Position numbers and translations under genes: made by a program. The notes beneath the pieces are model-generated. The model had not been told where the DNA came from, did not search any database, and saw only the letters and a program-made list of their open reading frames with translations. This document shows positions 14,152-23,141 of a stretch of DNA of 54,714 bases, piece after piece; the first letter of the stretch is position 1, and each line of letters begins with the position of its first letter. This DNA comes from Sedimentisphaerales bacterium. GTDB lineage: Bacteria; Planctomycetota; Phycisphaerae; Sedimentisphaerales; SM23-30. The stretch covers positions 1 to 54,714 of the forward strand of contig JANQJS010000010.1 in NCBI GenBank assembly GCA_028281535.1. The letters run 5' to 3'.

Positions 14152-15290
14152 CACCAGAAAAAGTACAATGCAAAATATATCCACTGGACACTTTTGTTCC
14201 TTGTGATCCGGTTGAATTAGTTGAAATAAAAGAGGCCCTTGCTGCGTCCTTTTCAGGTAAAAAGACTTGCCAACGTGGCACTATTACTCAAGACCAGCGT
14301 CTTGATATGTGTAAACAAAATCTAGGTCCAGAAGGTCTGGCAACTTTAATCCCCCAACTCAAAGACAATAACTTTATCAAAACCATTCTTCTGGGAACCA
14401 ATGGACTGGGAAATGAAGGCGTCGAAAATGTTGCATCGATTATTCAAGGTAATCAGAAAATCGAGACCATCTATCTAGGTTGCAACGGTATTACCGCAGA
14501 AGGTATAGATCATCTTGGCAAGGCAATTGCCATAAACAATAGTATAAAAAGCCTTTGGCTTAAACGAAATCCTATTGGCGATGCAGGTGCAGCGGCTCTT
14601 GCCAAACATTTTACTAAAGGTACGAACTTGAGAACCTTAGACTTAGTTCATACCGCCCTAAGTACAACTGGTTTATCACAGATTATCGATTCACTCATAA
14701 ATGGAAAATCTCCCATCGAAAGACTCTTTTTGGGTGCTAACAATTTTACTGCCGAGATTATCCCCATCTTGATACGATTTATCAACCAAACCCCCTCACT
14801 TAAAGAACTTTATCTACCCGTTAATGAACTTTATGATAGTGGCATAGAACAACTTCTCAATCATCCAGCCACCCAACAACTCACAACATTAGGACTTGGT
14901 GCCAACGGACTAACGGACAACGTCATTGCTTCAATCAACACAAAGAATCTTCCTAACTTAATTTATTTAGATCTATCCAATCCTATATCAACTAAAAAAC
15001 TTCAAGGTAAATCCAACGTCATTACAGACCAAGGAGCTATCCATTTTTCTAATGATATTGCTCATTGGAAAAAAATCGAGACCATCAACCTTACCCTCGA
15101 GGATATATCATACCATGGAGCTCAAACACTGATTGAAGCGGCCATAGATTCAAGCTCACTGAAAAGATTATATTTACATCACCTCAATCTAACCAGCCAT
15201 CAAATAACTCTTTTGAATACATTTCATCAACACAGAGAAGCACCCAATATTCCACAGGATATTATAGCTATAAAAAGTGTTTACCGGTAA
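14145..15290 (+). CDS. leucine-rich repeat (RNI-like) protein
   Basis: A 381-aa protein. After about 65 N-terminal residues it is built of ribonuclease-inhibitor-type leucine-rich repeats of 27-29 residues with the pattern LxLxxNxLxxxGxxxL, for example IKTILLGTNGLGNEGVENV, IETIYLGCNGITAEGIDHL and IKSLWLKRNPIGDAGAAAL, continuing to about residue 365. Such folds bind proteins; no enzymatic motif is visible and there is no signal peptide, so it acts inside the cell. AAGGA lies 7 bases before the ATG, inside the end of the SDR-like gene, which it overlaps by 7 bases. The coupling suggests that the two proteins work together. Last gene of the plus-strand cluster. Confidence 0.88.
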   Translation: MVAPEKVQCKIYPLDTFVPCDPVELVEIKEALAASFSGKKTCQRGTITQDQRLDMCKQNLGPEGLATLIPQLKDNNFIKTILLGTNGLGNEGVENVASIIQGNQKIETIYLGCNGITAEGIDHLGKAIAINNSIKSLWLKRNPIGDAGAAALAKHFTKGTNLRTLDLVHTALSTTGLSQIIDSLINGKSPIERLFLGANNFTAEIIPILIRFINQTPSLKELYLPVNELYDSGIEQLLNHPATQQLTTLGLGANGLTDNVIASINTKNLPNLIYLDLSNPISTKKLQGKSNVITDQGAIHFSNDIAHWKKIETINLTLEDISYHGAQTLIEAAIDSSSLKRLYLHHLNLTSHQITLLNTFHQHREAPNIPQDIIAIKSVYR

Positions 15291-15429
15291 AAGGAATAGA
15301 GAATAATATCTTTTAAAGATTTAATAGACGAATAAATATACCTATGACTTTTAATCTATTCGATGGATTTAAGATTTCTTTCTCTCGACGTTGCTCGGAC
15401 AAGCTATGTGGCTTCGCCTTAGTCGAAAC

Positions 15430-15448
15430 GACTATTCTTTAAATAGTC
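15430..15448. other. hairpin between convergent units
   Basis: GACTATT-cttta-AATAGTC, a 7-bp perfect stem between the LRR gene (plus) and the pilin-like gene (minus). No T-run follows on either strand, so it is only a possible terminator or binding site. The rest of 15291-15471 shows nothing. Confidence 0.35.
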
Positions 15449-15471
15449 ATTAGTAAGTGCCCTTGCCCTAC

Positions 15472-16041
15472 CTAAGAACCGTAGAGAATATTTCGAGGGA
15501 CGGCGGCGGCGGAGATGGTTCGGCTGAGGCCTTCTTGGGAGACCATGAAACGGACTTCTACTCGAGAGATGGTGTTGTTCGGCCCATCGGTTTTAGTGAA
15601 AATGGGTTGGCCAACGGTAACAGGGAAAACATTATCGACCATCACGTGCCAATCGGCTCCACCGTTAATGTTGACTTGCAATTCGTCAGTATCTGGATTG
15701 TAGCGATAGATGACATCGCGATCGTCAGCATCGCGCAGACTGCAGCTGAGACCATCTCCAGAGACATCGATTTCATACCCAGGGTCTGTTGTCGGATCAA
15801 GGTTCCAAGCGGATCGAATCGTGCTGGTCATTTGGTAGAGTGCGTTTCGGGCTGAGACGGAAACCGTTGCCATGTCGTGATTAACTTTGTAGTTGTCGAG
15901 TGCAGCGTCAAAGGCAATTCCCGTAGCGGTTAATAACAATGCAACAATGGCCAATGAAATAAGTACCTCAACGAGTGACAGACCTTTGCTGCGATGCTTA
16001 CGAAATCGAATGGGCATTTGTTTTGTTATTTTATCTAACAT
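15472..16041 (-). CDS. type IV pilin-like minor pseudopilin (PilW/GspJ-like)
   Basis: Carries a prepilin N-terminal signal: basic leader RFRKHRSKG, then the cleavage site before LSLVEVLISLAIVALLLTAT (mature residue 5 is the conserved Glu), processed by a prepilin peptidase. The remaining globular domain of about 130 residues is beta-rich and resembles minor pseudopilins that cap the pilus. I start at 16041 rather than 16047 because AGAGG is 9 bases from this ATG and only 3 from the other. Last gene of the pilus operon, 12 bases after the preceding stop. Confidence 0.8.
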   Translation of the reverse strand: MLDKITKQMPIRFRKHRSKGLSLVEVLISLAIVALLLTATGIAFDAALDNYKVNHDMATVSVSARNALYQMTSTIRSAWNLDPTTDPGYEIDVSGDGLSCSLRDADDRDVIYRYNPDTDELQVNINGGADWHVMVDNVFPVTVGQPIFTKTDGPNNTISRVEVRFMVSQEGLSRTISAAAVPRNILYGS

Positions 16042-16053
16042 ATTCATACACCT

Positions 16054-17679
16054 CTAAAGCTCGACATAGGAATTGCCGTCGGCACTTCCAATAACAATGG
16101 GCGTGGTAATACCGCTGGGCAATTTACGATCAGGCTCAGGTTCAATAATAATGGTACCGACGTCATCGATGGTCGTGGTTTCGCTACCACCATCATTTAA
16201 TGTTGCACCAATATTGGTCACATAACCGCTGGTATACATGGTGGTATCTGCCATGGAAATAATCGTACCTTCAATATTGGCATTGCCCCGCACATCAACG
16301 ATACCACCGACAATCGCACCGGTGAGCTGATTGGTTTCACCCGCGGTAGAGTTACTGTTACCAAGATTGACGTTGAAATGCGGAGCAAGGATAGTAGCTT
16401 CTTCGGAAAAATTATTCTGAAATGTCGCACTGCCTGTAAAGTAAAGTGCATTATGACGCCATTTGAATTGCTGCGGTACATCTGTCACAATCATACCATT
16501 AAAGGTACAATCTTCAAAACGAACGTTGTTGTATCGCGAACTCCCACTTTTATAAACATCGATATAAAGGACATCATCAAAGGTGCAATTAATAAATAGT
16601 GCGTTGTAATTATCTGGCAAACGCACATTACTGAAATGCTGATTTTCATAGACGCGTCGTTCGAGGCGACGGTTCCAGGTACTACTGGGTGAGCCATCAC
16701 GTGGGTAATTATAATTACCACTGGCGTGTGGAAAATATTCGACCTGAATATTACTGGTATTGGAAATATTGGTCAGGCTGTTATTGTAGAGATCCGTATT
16801 GTAATCGGAGATATCCATACCCGGAACACCGGAATATTGATCGTAGTTGATGCCTTCATGTTCGCCTTGGACTTCATCATCTGAACTGTAAATTCGATCA
16901 CCATTTTCATCGAACATGGCCTCACCGTTTTCGTCCCAGGTTTCCATCTGCCAACTGGAATTACCCACATCAGTATGACTCATCACGGTATTAATCGTAC
17001 CATTGATATCTGTTTCGCTGGTAGTATTAAAGGGGGCACGAGCGAGGTTGTCGTAATCACTGAAGACATCGCCCTCAACCGTTGTGTCACCCGTTACCCA
17101 AATACGGCCTCGGCTGGCAATGGCATATTCCAGCACATCAGATTCTTTTTTAATGGGGAATGAGATTCGGGTTTGGCGTTGAATGTCGCCAGCTGTTCCC
17201 GTGCTGGTCGCAATGAGCAAATGGTTCTCGCCTACACCACCGGCCTGAAAGGTGAATTCAAGTGAGAAACCATTATCTGTACCAGCAATGGTATTCACAT
17301 TGCCTGTTGCAGGAATTTGGATGAAATAAAGGTCTGAATCGTAGCTGATTCCTTCGCCACTTAGTATGGAAGCACCATTTAGATAGTCCGACACGTGATC
17401 GTAAAAAAAGTCAAAAGTTGCCTCTGCTTCAGATTGACTGACATCTTTGTTCGCGGACTGCGCAGCTGGTGGCGGTGTATAGGTATTGACCAAAAGGCGG
17501 GCATATTCCAACCCAGACTCTGAGGCAGCCTGGGCTGCAGACATATCATGATGATTTTTTGCCATCTGTACATTCACATTGGTCATGCTGGTAAAGGAAA
17601 TCGCCAATACCGAAAACAGACTGACAAAAAATACTGCAAGAATCGAGCTGCCACCTCTTTGTTTATTAAAATGCTTCAT
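16054..17679 (-). CDS. PilX-like pilus assembly protein
   Basis: A 541-aa protein with a PilX-type N-terminus: a single hydrophobic helix SSILAVFFVSLFSVLAISFT (about 11-30) followed by AAQAASESGLEYAR, the conserved PilX_N segment. No classical prepilin Glu5. The large exported part contains polar beta-rich sequence with many Asn, Tyr and Ser (SNTSNIQVEYFPHASGNY), consistent with a parallel beta-helix (about residues 320-480). It is far longer than the usual PilX of 150-200 aa, so it may be a tip adhesin-like component. GGAG lies 8 bases before the ATG. Located between two pilin-like genes in the operon. Confidence 0.8.
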   Translation of the reverse strand: MKHFNKQRGGSSILAVFFVSLFSVLAISFTSMTNVNVQMAKNHHDMSAAQAASESGLEYARLLVNTYTPPPAAQSANKDVSQSEAEATFDFFYDHVSDYLNGASILSGEGISYDSDLYFIQIPATGNVNTIAGTDNGFSLEFTFQAGGVGENHLLIATSTGTAGDIQRQTRISFPIKKESDVLEYAIASRGRIWVTGDTTVEGDVFSDYDNLARAPFNTTSETDINGTINTVMSHTDVGNSSWQMETWDENGEAMFDENGDRIYSSDDEVQGEHEGINYDQYSGVPGMDISDYNTDLYNNSLTNISNTSNIQVEYFPHASGNYNYPRDGSPSSTWNRRLERRVYENQHFSNVRLPDNYNALFINCTFDDVLYIDVYKSGSSRYNNVRFEDCTFNGMIVTDVPQQFKWRHNALYFTGSATFQNNFSEEATILAPHFNVNLGNSNSTAGETNQLTGAIVGGIVDVRGNANIEGTIISMADTTMYTSGYVTNIGATLNDGGSETTTIDDVGTIIIEPEPDRKLPSGITTPIVIGSADGNSYVEL

Positions 17680-17720
17680 TTTAACAGCTCCAATCTCTAA
17701 CTACGCACCTGAAAGATAAT

Positions 17721-18173
17721 TTAAAAACTTCGTAACCAACTCATACTGGTAATGGTTTCGTTATTATAAATAACATTGGCCGTCAATCGAATCACATCAG
17801 GATCGGGCCCAACATATATAGTCATATCATCCGGGTCGACAGCCTGAACAACAAACTGCTGCTGAAATTCTTGCAAACCAGCAACGGCATTGCCTTGAGC
17901 ATCGACACCATTGAAGGTTTGCCCGTTGAACCCTAATAGATCCGCAAAGACAATATCATCCGTCATCGCTCGACATTCTTCTGCAAGGAAGACGGCTTTC
18001 GACAAGTTATCGCCATAACCATTAACCATGGTTCCTGCACTGAAAACCTGCATCAACGCAGCAATGCCAATACCAACCAGCATGACAGCCAGCATCGCTT
18101 CCATCAGGGTAAACCCTTTTTGTGAACGTCGTAGTTTTTTTCTCTGCTTTTTCATCATTATCATCCTCATCAA
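17721..18173 (-). CDS. type IV pilin-like protein (PilV/GspI-like)
   Basis: 150 aa with a class III signal: basic leader ending in RRSQKG, then FTLMEAMLAVMLVGIGIAAL, with Glu at mature position 5. The domain after it is short, as in GspI/PilV minor pseudopilins. Several in-frame ATGs lie at the start (MMRMIMMKK); AAAGGG, formed by the end of pilC, is 9 bases before the first ATG (18173) and AGGA is 5 bases before a later one, so the start is uncertain by up to five codons. Three bases separate it from pilC. Confidence 0.8.
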   Translation of the reverse strand: MMRMIMMKKQRKKLRRSQKGFTLMEAMLAVMLVGIGIAALMQVFSAGTMVNGYGDNLSKAVFLAEECRAMTDDIVFADLLGFNGQTFNGVDAQGNAVAGLQEFQQQFVVQAVDPDDMTIYVGPDPDVIRLTANVIYNNETITSMSWLRSF

Positions 18174-18176
18174 CGA

Positions 18177-19403
18177 TTACCCTTTGACCAGGCTAGACAA
18201 TTTAAAGATCGGTAAGATAATACTCATCGCGATGAAACCTACAATAACCCCCATAATAACGATCATGAGTGGTTCGATCATGGCAGTCACCGTTCGAATA
18301 ACATTCTTCAATTCTTTCTGATAATATGAGCTGATATCTTGCAGAACCTCTGCAAGTTTACCACTTTCTTCGCCACTACCGATCATTTGAACAACGCTTT
18401 TGGGTAGCAGTGATGATTGGCTCAATGGCGCAGAGATTTTTTTACCTTGTTTGACAGAAACATACACTTGTCGCCACATGTCTTTAAATTTTGTGTTACC
18501 AGAAATATTGGCAGTAATACTTATCGTATCAAGCATCGGCACACCAGCATTAACCAATTCACCCATGGTGTGGAGTGACCGGGAGATATACAAACAGCGA
18601 CAAAGCTTTCGGAATATCGGAATGCGCAGCTTGGTTTGATCCCACCACTTTCGCCCTACTGGAATATTAATAAACCAGAAGAATGCCCAGCTAGCTGCGA
18701 CAAGTATACCGAGTAAATAATACCAATAGGTTCGCATAACATGACTGACCGCGAGAATAACTTTGGTTGGACCTGGCAAAGCCGCTTCTTTCCCTTCAAA
18801 AATTGCAACGAATTTTGGCAAAACAAATGTTAAAAGAAACACAGTCGTACTAATCGCCATGAAAGCAATAATAATCGGGTAGATCATGGCACCACGAACC
18901 TGGGCGCGCGTTTCTATCTGCTGGCCCAGGTAATCAGCGATACGAATTAACATATCGGCAAACGATCCACTCAGTTCTGAAGCCTTGACCATATTGACAT
19001 ATAGCGGACTAAACACTTTTGGATATTTCATTAATGCATCCGAAAATGGTTTACCCGCTTCAACATCTAAACGAATTTTCTGGAGGATGGCACGGAACTT
19101 TTGATTTTCCACTTGATCAGCAATGCCTTCCAAAGCCGCACGAATACTGATACCGGCTTTGATCATCACCGCTAATTGATTGGTGAAGTTCAAAACATCT
19201 TTGGCCGATGGTCCAGTTTGAATATTAATAGCAAGCAGTCCTTGAATCCCTCTGGTTTTCTTAGAGACGACTTCAGATAACGAGAGGATATAACCGCCCT
19301 GGCTGCGCAGATTATTTGCAGCTGCGAGTGGCGAATCTGCGGCAATAACGCCGGACGCCACTTTTCCTGTTTGCTGTTTCAATTCATATCGATAATTTGG
19401 CAT
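18177..19403 (-). CDS. pilC: type IV pilus inner-membrane platform protein (GspF/PilC)
   Basis: The 408-aa length is typical. It has two T2SSF domains: the first around residues 70-195 (LAVMIKAGISIRAALEGIAD, FSDALMKYPKVFSPLYVNMV) and the second around 275-395 (LHTMGELVNAGVPMLDTISI, MIGSGEESGKLAEVLQDISS). Three membrane helices are visible, near 170-190, 218-240 and the C-terminal VMIVIMGVIVGFIAMSI-like segment. It forms the membrane platform that PilB and PilT act on. 41 bases after pilT. Confidence 0.93.
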   Translation of the reverse strand: MPNYRYELKQQTGKVASGVIAADSPLAAANNLRSQGGYILSLSEVVSKKTRGIQGLLAINIQTGPSAKDVLNFTNQLAVMIKAGISIRAALEGIADQVENQKFRAILQKIRLDVEAGKPFSDALMKYPKVFSPLYVNMVKASELSGSFADMLIRIADYLGQQIETRAQVRGAMIYPIIIAFMAISTTVFLLTFVLPKFVAIFEGKEAALPGPTKVILAVSHVMRTYWYYLLGILVAASWAFFWFINIPVGRKWWDQTKLRIPIFRKLCRCLYISRSLHTMGELVNAGVPMLDTISITANISGNTKFKDMWRQVYVSVKQGKKISAPLSQSSLLPKSVVQMIGSGEESGKLAEVLQDISSYYQKELKNVIRTVTAMIEPLMIVIMGVIVGFIAMSIILPIFKLSSLVKG

Positions 19404-19444
19404 AATACGTTTCCTGGCTGAATTAACTTCCTAACCTCTATCGA

Positions 19445-20503
19445 CTACGCACACAATGCACGTTCTAGTTTGTCTGGTTGAGCTGCATGGGCCAGTGCAT
19501 CATCACGCGAGATCTGGCCATTAAAATATAATTGACTAATACATGTATCCAACGTCTGCATGCCGGCGGCACGTGATGTTTCGATGACGTTGGGAATTTC
19601 AAAAATTCGATTTTCGCGAATACAGTTTCGAATCGCAGGATTACAGACCATCACTTCGACACCGGGAATCATACCGGGTACATCGGTTCGCTTAAAGAGT
19701 GTCTGGCTAATGACGGCTTCAAGGGTATTTGCAAGCATTGAGCGAATCTGGTTCTGTTCACCGGTTGGATAAATATCAATAATACGTTCAATCGTTTGGG
19801 AAGTATTAATTGTATGCAGTGTACTTAAAACAAGGTGACCTGTTTCCGCCGCGGTAATTGCTGCAGAGGTCGTTTCCAAATCTCGCATTTCACCCACGAG
19901 AATGATATCTGGGTCCTGACGTAAAGCATATTTAAGACCTGATGAAAAGGACAAACAGTCGCTACCGATTTCACGCTGCTCGATGGCACACTTATTACTG
20001 GTAAGTACATACTCGATGGGATCTTCCAAGGTAATAATGTGCTTGCGATATTTTGAATTGATCGCATCAATGATACTGGCCAGTGAAGTACTTTTACCTG
20101 AACCGGTATCTCCGGTAACTAAAACCAACCCTCTGGTCATATTCACCACTTTTTGAACTGCGTCAGGCAGATTTAATTTTTCAAGCGGTAAGGCTTCATC
20201 AGGAATGGTTCGAAACGCAATCGCAATCGACCCCCTTTGATAGTGAGCATTGACACGGAAACGTCCTTTTTCAGGTGCTTCCGTTGAAAAGTCTATATCA
20301 CGCTGCTCAAGGAACTGATTGAATCTCTGTTCACTGAGCATTTCACGAACCATCTGTTCGGCGATCTCTTCATTAACAACAGGATAATCGGTTTCCTGCA
20401 AAACGGTATGGATACGCAACAGTGGCGGCGATCCTACCATGACATGAATATCAGACGCTCCGCAATCGACCGCCGTTCTTAATAAGTCTTGTAAATATGA
20501 CAC
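19445..20503 (-). CDS. pilT: twitching motility retraction ATPase PilT
   Basis: A 352-aa hexameric ATPase that depolymerises pili. Seen: N-terminal DCGASDIHVMVGSPPLLRI (about 13-31), Walker A GDTGSGKST (about 129-137), Asp box EDPIEYV, Walker B DPDIILVGEMRD (about 194-205) and the His box GHLVLSTLHT. The family signature AIRNCIRENR-like segment (NPAIRNCIRENRIFEIPNVI) near residue 290 separates PilT from PilB. It has no N-terminal MshEN domain, unlike the neighbour. Immediately downstream of pilB in the operon. Confidence 0.95.
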   Translation of the reverse strand: MSYLQDLLRTAVDCGASDIHVMVGSPPLLRIHTVLQETDYPVVNEEIAEQMVREMLSEQRFNQFLEQRDIDFSTEAPEKGRFRVNAHYQRGSIAIAFRTIPDEALPLEKLNLPDAVQKVVNMTRGLVLVTGDTGSGKSTSLASIIDAINSKYRKHIITLEDPIEYVLTSNKCAIEQREIGSDCLSFSSGLKYALRQDPDIILVGEMRDLETTSAAITAAETGHLVLSTLHTINTSQTIERIIDIYPTGEQNQIRSMLANTLEAVISQTLFKRTDVPGMIPGVEVMVCNPAIRNCIRENRIFEIPNVIETSRAAGMQTLDTCISQLYFNGQISRDDALAHAAQPDKLERALCA

Positions 20504-20542
20504 GTTGTTTTCTCCTTACAATCTGCCTGTCGGCTTTTCTCT

Positions 20543-22387
20543 CTACACGGCCGCCGCGGTGACTCGCATCACTTCTTCGACGGTAGTATATCCCTGTTGT
20601 ACTTTTTGAAATCCATCATCACGTAAAGTGACCATGCCACGTTCTTTGCAGAGGCGGCGCAATTCACTGACCGTTGGATTATTGGTTATAATATCACGAT
20701 AGGTATCATCGATCGTCAGTAGTTCATAGAGACCAATTCGACCTTGGAAACCGGTATGGCGACACTGATCACACCCTTTGCCATGCGTTAGATCGGATGC
20801 ATTAAACCCATACATTTCCAGAAAACTGACATATTCGTAATCGGGGGTATAATTTTCCTGACAATGTGGACATATTTTTCGAACCAGACGCTGGGCTAAA
20901 ACACCATTGGTGGACGCAGCAATCAAATATGGCTCAACACCTATGTTGATCAATCGCGTAATACTACTGGGGGCATCATTGGTATGCAGAGTCGATAGCA
21001 CCAAGTGACCGGTTAATGAAGCTTGTACAGCGATTCGTGCCGTTTCTTCATCTCGAATTTCACCGAGCATAACCACGTCAGGATCCTGACGTAATAAAGA
21101 TCGTAGTGCGGCAGAAAAACTCATGCCAATACGATCATGCACCTGAACCTGGGTCACACCATCCAAATTAAATTCAACGGGATCTTCGACGGTTGAGATA
21201 TTGAGGCGATTAAAATCCATACATCTCAGGCAGGAATATAACGTTGTACTTTTACCACTTCCCGTTGGTCCCGTTACTAGAACAATACCATGAGGTTCAT
21301 GGATCTGACTTTCTAATATAGACAGGGTATTATCATCCATCCCCAAATCGGTTAATGTTAATTTGGTTTGGCCTAAGTCCATGATTCGAATTACGACTTT
21401 TTCGCCATGAGAGGTTGGCAACGTAGATACACGCATATCAACATCACGACCATGAATCACAACTTTGAGTCGACCATCTTGAGGAAGACGGCGTTCTGCA
21501 ATATCAAGGTTCGCCATAATTTTAATACGTGAGACCACAGCAGCATGCATGGAATGTGGTGGAGAAAGCCCTTCAAACAAAATGCCATCGATACGATAAC
21601 GAATTTTAAATTTCTTCTCACCCGGTTCCATGTGAATATCGGAAGCCCCTTCTTTCACCGCATTAAAAATCACATAGTTTACAAATTTAATGATCGGCGA
21701 ATCGCCAGCAGCTTGTTCGAGATCGGCTATATCTTCTTCTTTGGTATCAACCACTTCCACGGCATCTTCAGAAATATCCTGAATGATGCTATCGACATGA
21801 AATTCGCTTGAAGAGGATTCTTTTAGTGAGTTAAGTGCATTTGTAATATCATCAGAAGGACAGACATGGACTACGATTTGTTTTTTAGTCTTTCGACGAA
21901 TCTCGTCCAGTAAAAAGATATTCGTAGGATCGGTCGTTGCGACCATTAAACGATCGTCTTCTAATCTAAATGGGATGATATTATGAGACTCGATAAATTC
22001 TGCTTCAAGAAGTTCAACGGCTTCCATGTCAATATTTGATTTGTCTAGCCGAATAAATGGCAAGTCATATTGTTTTGCAACACATGCTAAAAGATCGGCC
22101 TCATCTACAACTCCCATTTCCAACAGTATCTGCCCTAGACGTTTTCTGGGAGTTTTTTCATGCAGGTTACGAGCCTGTTCCATCTGCTCAATGGTAATAA
22201 CTCCCTGCTCGCATAGCTGTTGTTCGACGGGGACTTTAGCGGTTTTGGTTTTTTGCTCCTCTGGCTGCCAAAGATCAGAAAGACCATTGCTATCTAACGA
22301 GACATCGTCAATCTCATAGGATGGTTCAAGATCAACGCTCGTTTGAGAAAGCTCTTTATCTAGTTCATTTTTATTAACATTAAACAT
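20543..22387 (-). CDS. pilB: type IV pilus extension ATPase PilB with MshEN domain
   Basis: A 614-aa GspE/PilB ATPase that drives pilus polymerisation. An N-terminal MshEN/T2SSE_N domain (about residues 55-190) contains RLGQILLEMGVVDEADLLAC, matching the RLG..L...G......L pattern of domains known to bind cyclic di-GMP. The catalytic core has ASDIHMEP, Walker A GPTGSGKST (about 372-380), Asp box VEDPVEF, Walker B DPDVVMLGEIRD and a tetracysteine zinc site CPHC...CDQC near 500-540. The first 50 residues are an acidic, low-complexity leader. Start at 22387 is an ATG giving MFNVNKNELDKE. Confidence 0.95.
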   Translation of the reverse strand: MFNVNKNELDKELSQTSVDLEPSYEIDDVSLDSNGLSDLWQPEEQKTKTAKVPVEQQLCEQGVITIEQMEQARNLHEKTPRKRLGQILLEMGVVDEADLLACVAKQYDLPFIRLDKSNIDMEAVELLEAEFIESHNIIPFRLEDDRLMVATTDPTNIFLLDEIRRKTKKQIVVHVCPSDDITNALNSLKESSSSEFHVDSIIQDISEDAVEVVDTKEEDIADLEQAAGDSPIIKFVNYVIFNAVKEGASDIHMEPGEKKFKIRYRIDGILFEGLSPPHSMHAAVVSRIKIMANLDIAERRLPQDGRLKVVIHGRDVDMRVSTLPTSHGEKVVIRIMDLGQTKLTLTDLGMDDNTLSILESQIHEPHGIVLVTGPTGSGKSTTLYSCLRCMDFNRLNISTVEDPVEFNLDGVTQVQVHDRIGMSFSAALRSLLRQDPDVVMLGEIRDEETARIAVQASLTGHLVLSTLHTNDAPSSITRLINIGVEPYLIAASTNGVLAQRLVRKICPHCQENYTPDYEYVSFLEMYGFNASDLTHGKGCDQCRHTGFQGRIGLYELLTIDDTYRDIITNNPTVSELRRLCKERGMVTLRDDGFQKVQQGYTTVEEVMRVTAAAV

Positions 22388-22424
22388 ATCGTTCTCCGCC
22401 CATGGAACACACCCACTAGCTGCA

Positions 22425-23129
22425 TTACATTTTTAACTTAAAACTAATGCCTTCGGCTTCCAGAGTCACTTGACTCTCATCAATATCTTTCACCGTGAAT
22501 GTTTTTATTACTTTTTGCCCCGCACTATAAACTTGCCCATTAATGAGACACTTGCCCCCTGATGGTCCTTGTAAAATTGATTGCAATTTAAGAGCTTGTA
22601 CTTTTTGCGTTAAGGATTCACGTAATTTTTTCAAGCGAATCGCTTCAGTATCCTCGGTGGGCTGATTGGTAGCAGCATGATTAAAGGGATCACGATGAAG
22701 TTCATCCAAAGCCACTTGTTGTTTTGCTGGATATTCATAAAATGACTTAATCATATTCTCAGTATCTCTAAAAAGCTTTTGTGCTTTTTCTTTTTCACTT
22801 TTCTGGGTAAATTTTTGCAGTGCAACTTCGATTTTTTGCTCAACTTCTTTATCATCTGCAGAGACTTCTTGAGGTTTATTTTTCATACCAAACATAAAGA
22901 TGCCACCGACCCCCAAAAGACATGTCACCATCAACAAGATAGTACTTTTCTGAATAGAATTTTTTGTAAAACCAGCATAAGCCGTTTCTGCGGTTTGAGC
23001 CTCCAGCAAGTCGCTATCTGTCATACCGTCAACTGGCAAGTTTGTCTCAATCTCATTCTCTGCAAGAAAACCATCTTGAGATTGTTGATTAAATGTATTT
23101 TCATCGGGTCTATTGAGTTCATTATTCAT
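22425..23129 (-). CDS. PilP/GspC-like pilus assembly protein
   Basis: A 234-aa bitopic protein. Residues 1-55 are acidic and cytoplasmic, followed by one membrane helix (STILLMVTCLLGVGGIFMFG, about 62-81), a Lys/Glu-rich coiled region and a C-terminal domain of about 60 residues: LQSILQGPSGGKCLINGQVY, AGQKVIKTFTVKDI and VTLEAEGISFKLKM. The ING..y..G..V....V..I....V.L pattern is that of the PilP/GspC HR domain, which links the inner-membrane complex to the secretin. It lacks a lipobox, unlike typical PilP. Position between pilO and pilB supports the assignment. No pilQ secretin gene is in the window. Confidence 0.75.
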   Translation of the reverse strand: MNNELNRPDENTFNQQSQDGFLAENEIETNLPVDGMTDSDLLEAQTAETAYAGFTKNSIQKSTILLMVTCLLGVGGIFMFGMKNKPQEVSADDKEVEQKIEVALQKFTQKSEKEKAQKLFRDTENMIKSFYEYPAKQQVALDELHRDPFNHAATNQPTEDTEAIRLKKLRESLTQKVQALKLQSILQGPSGGKCLINGQVYSAGQKVIKTFTVKDIDESQVTLEAEGISFKLKM

Positions 23130-23141
23130 TGTGTTATACCC

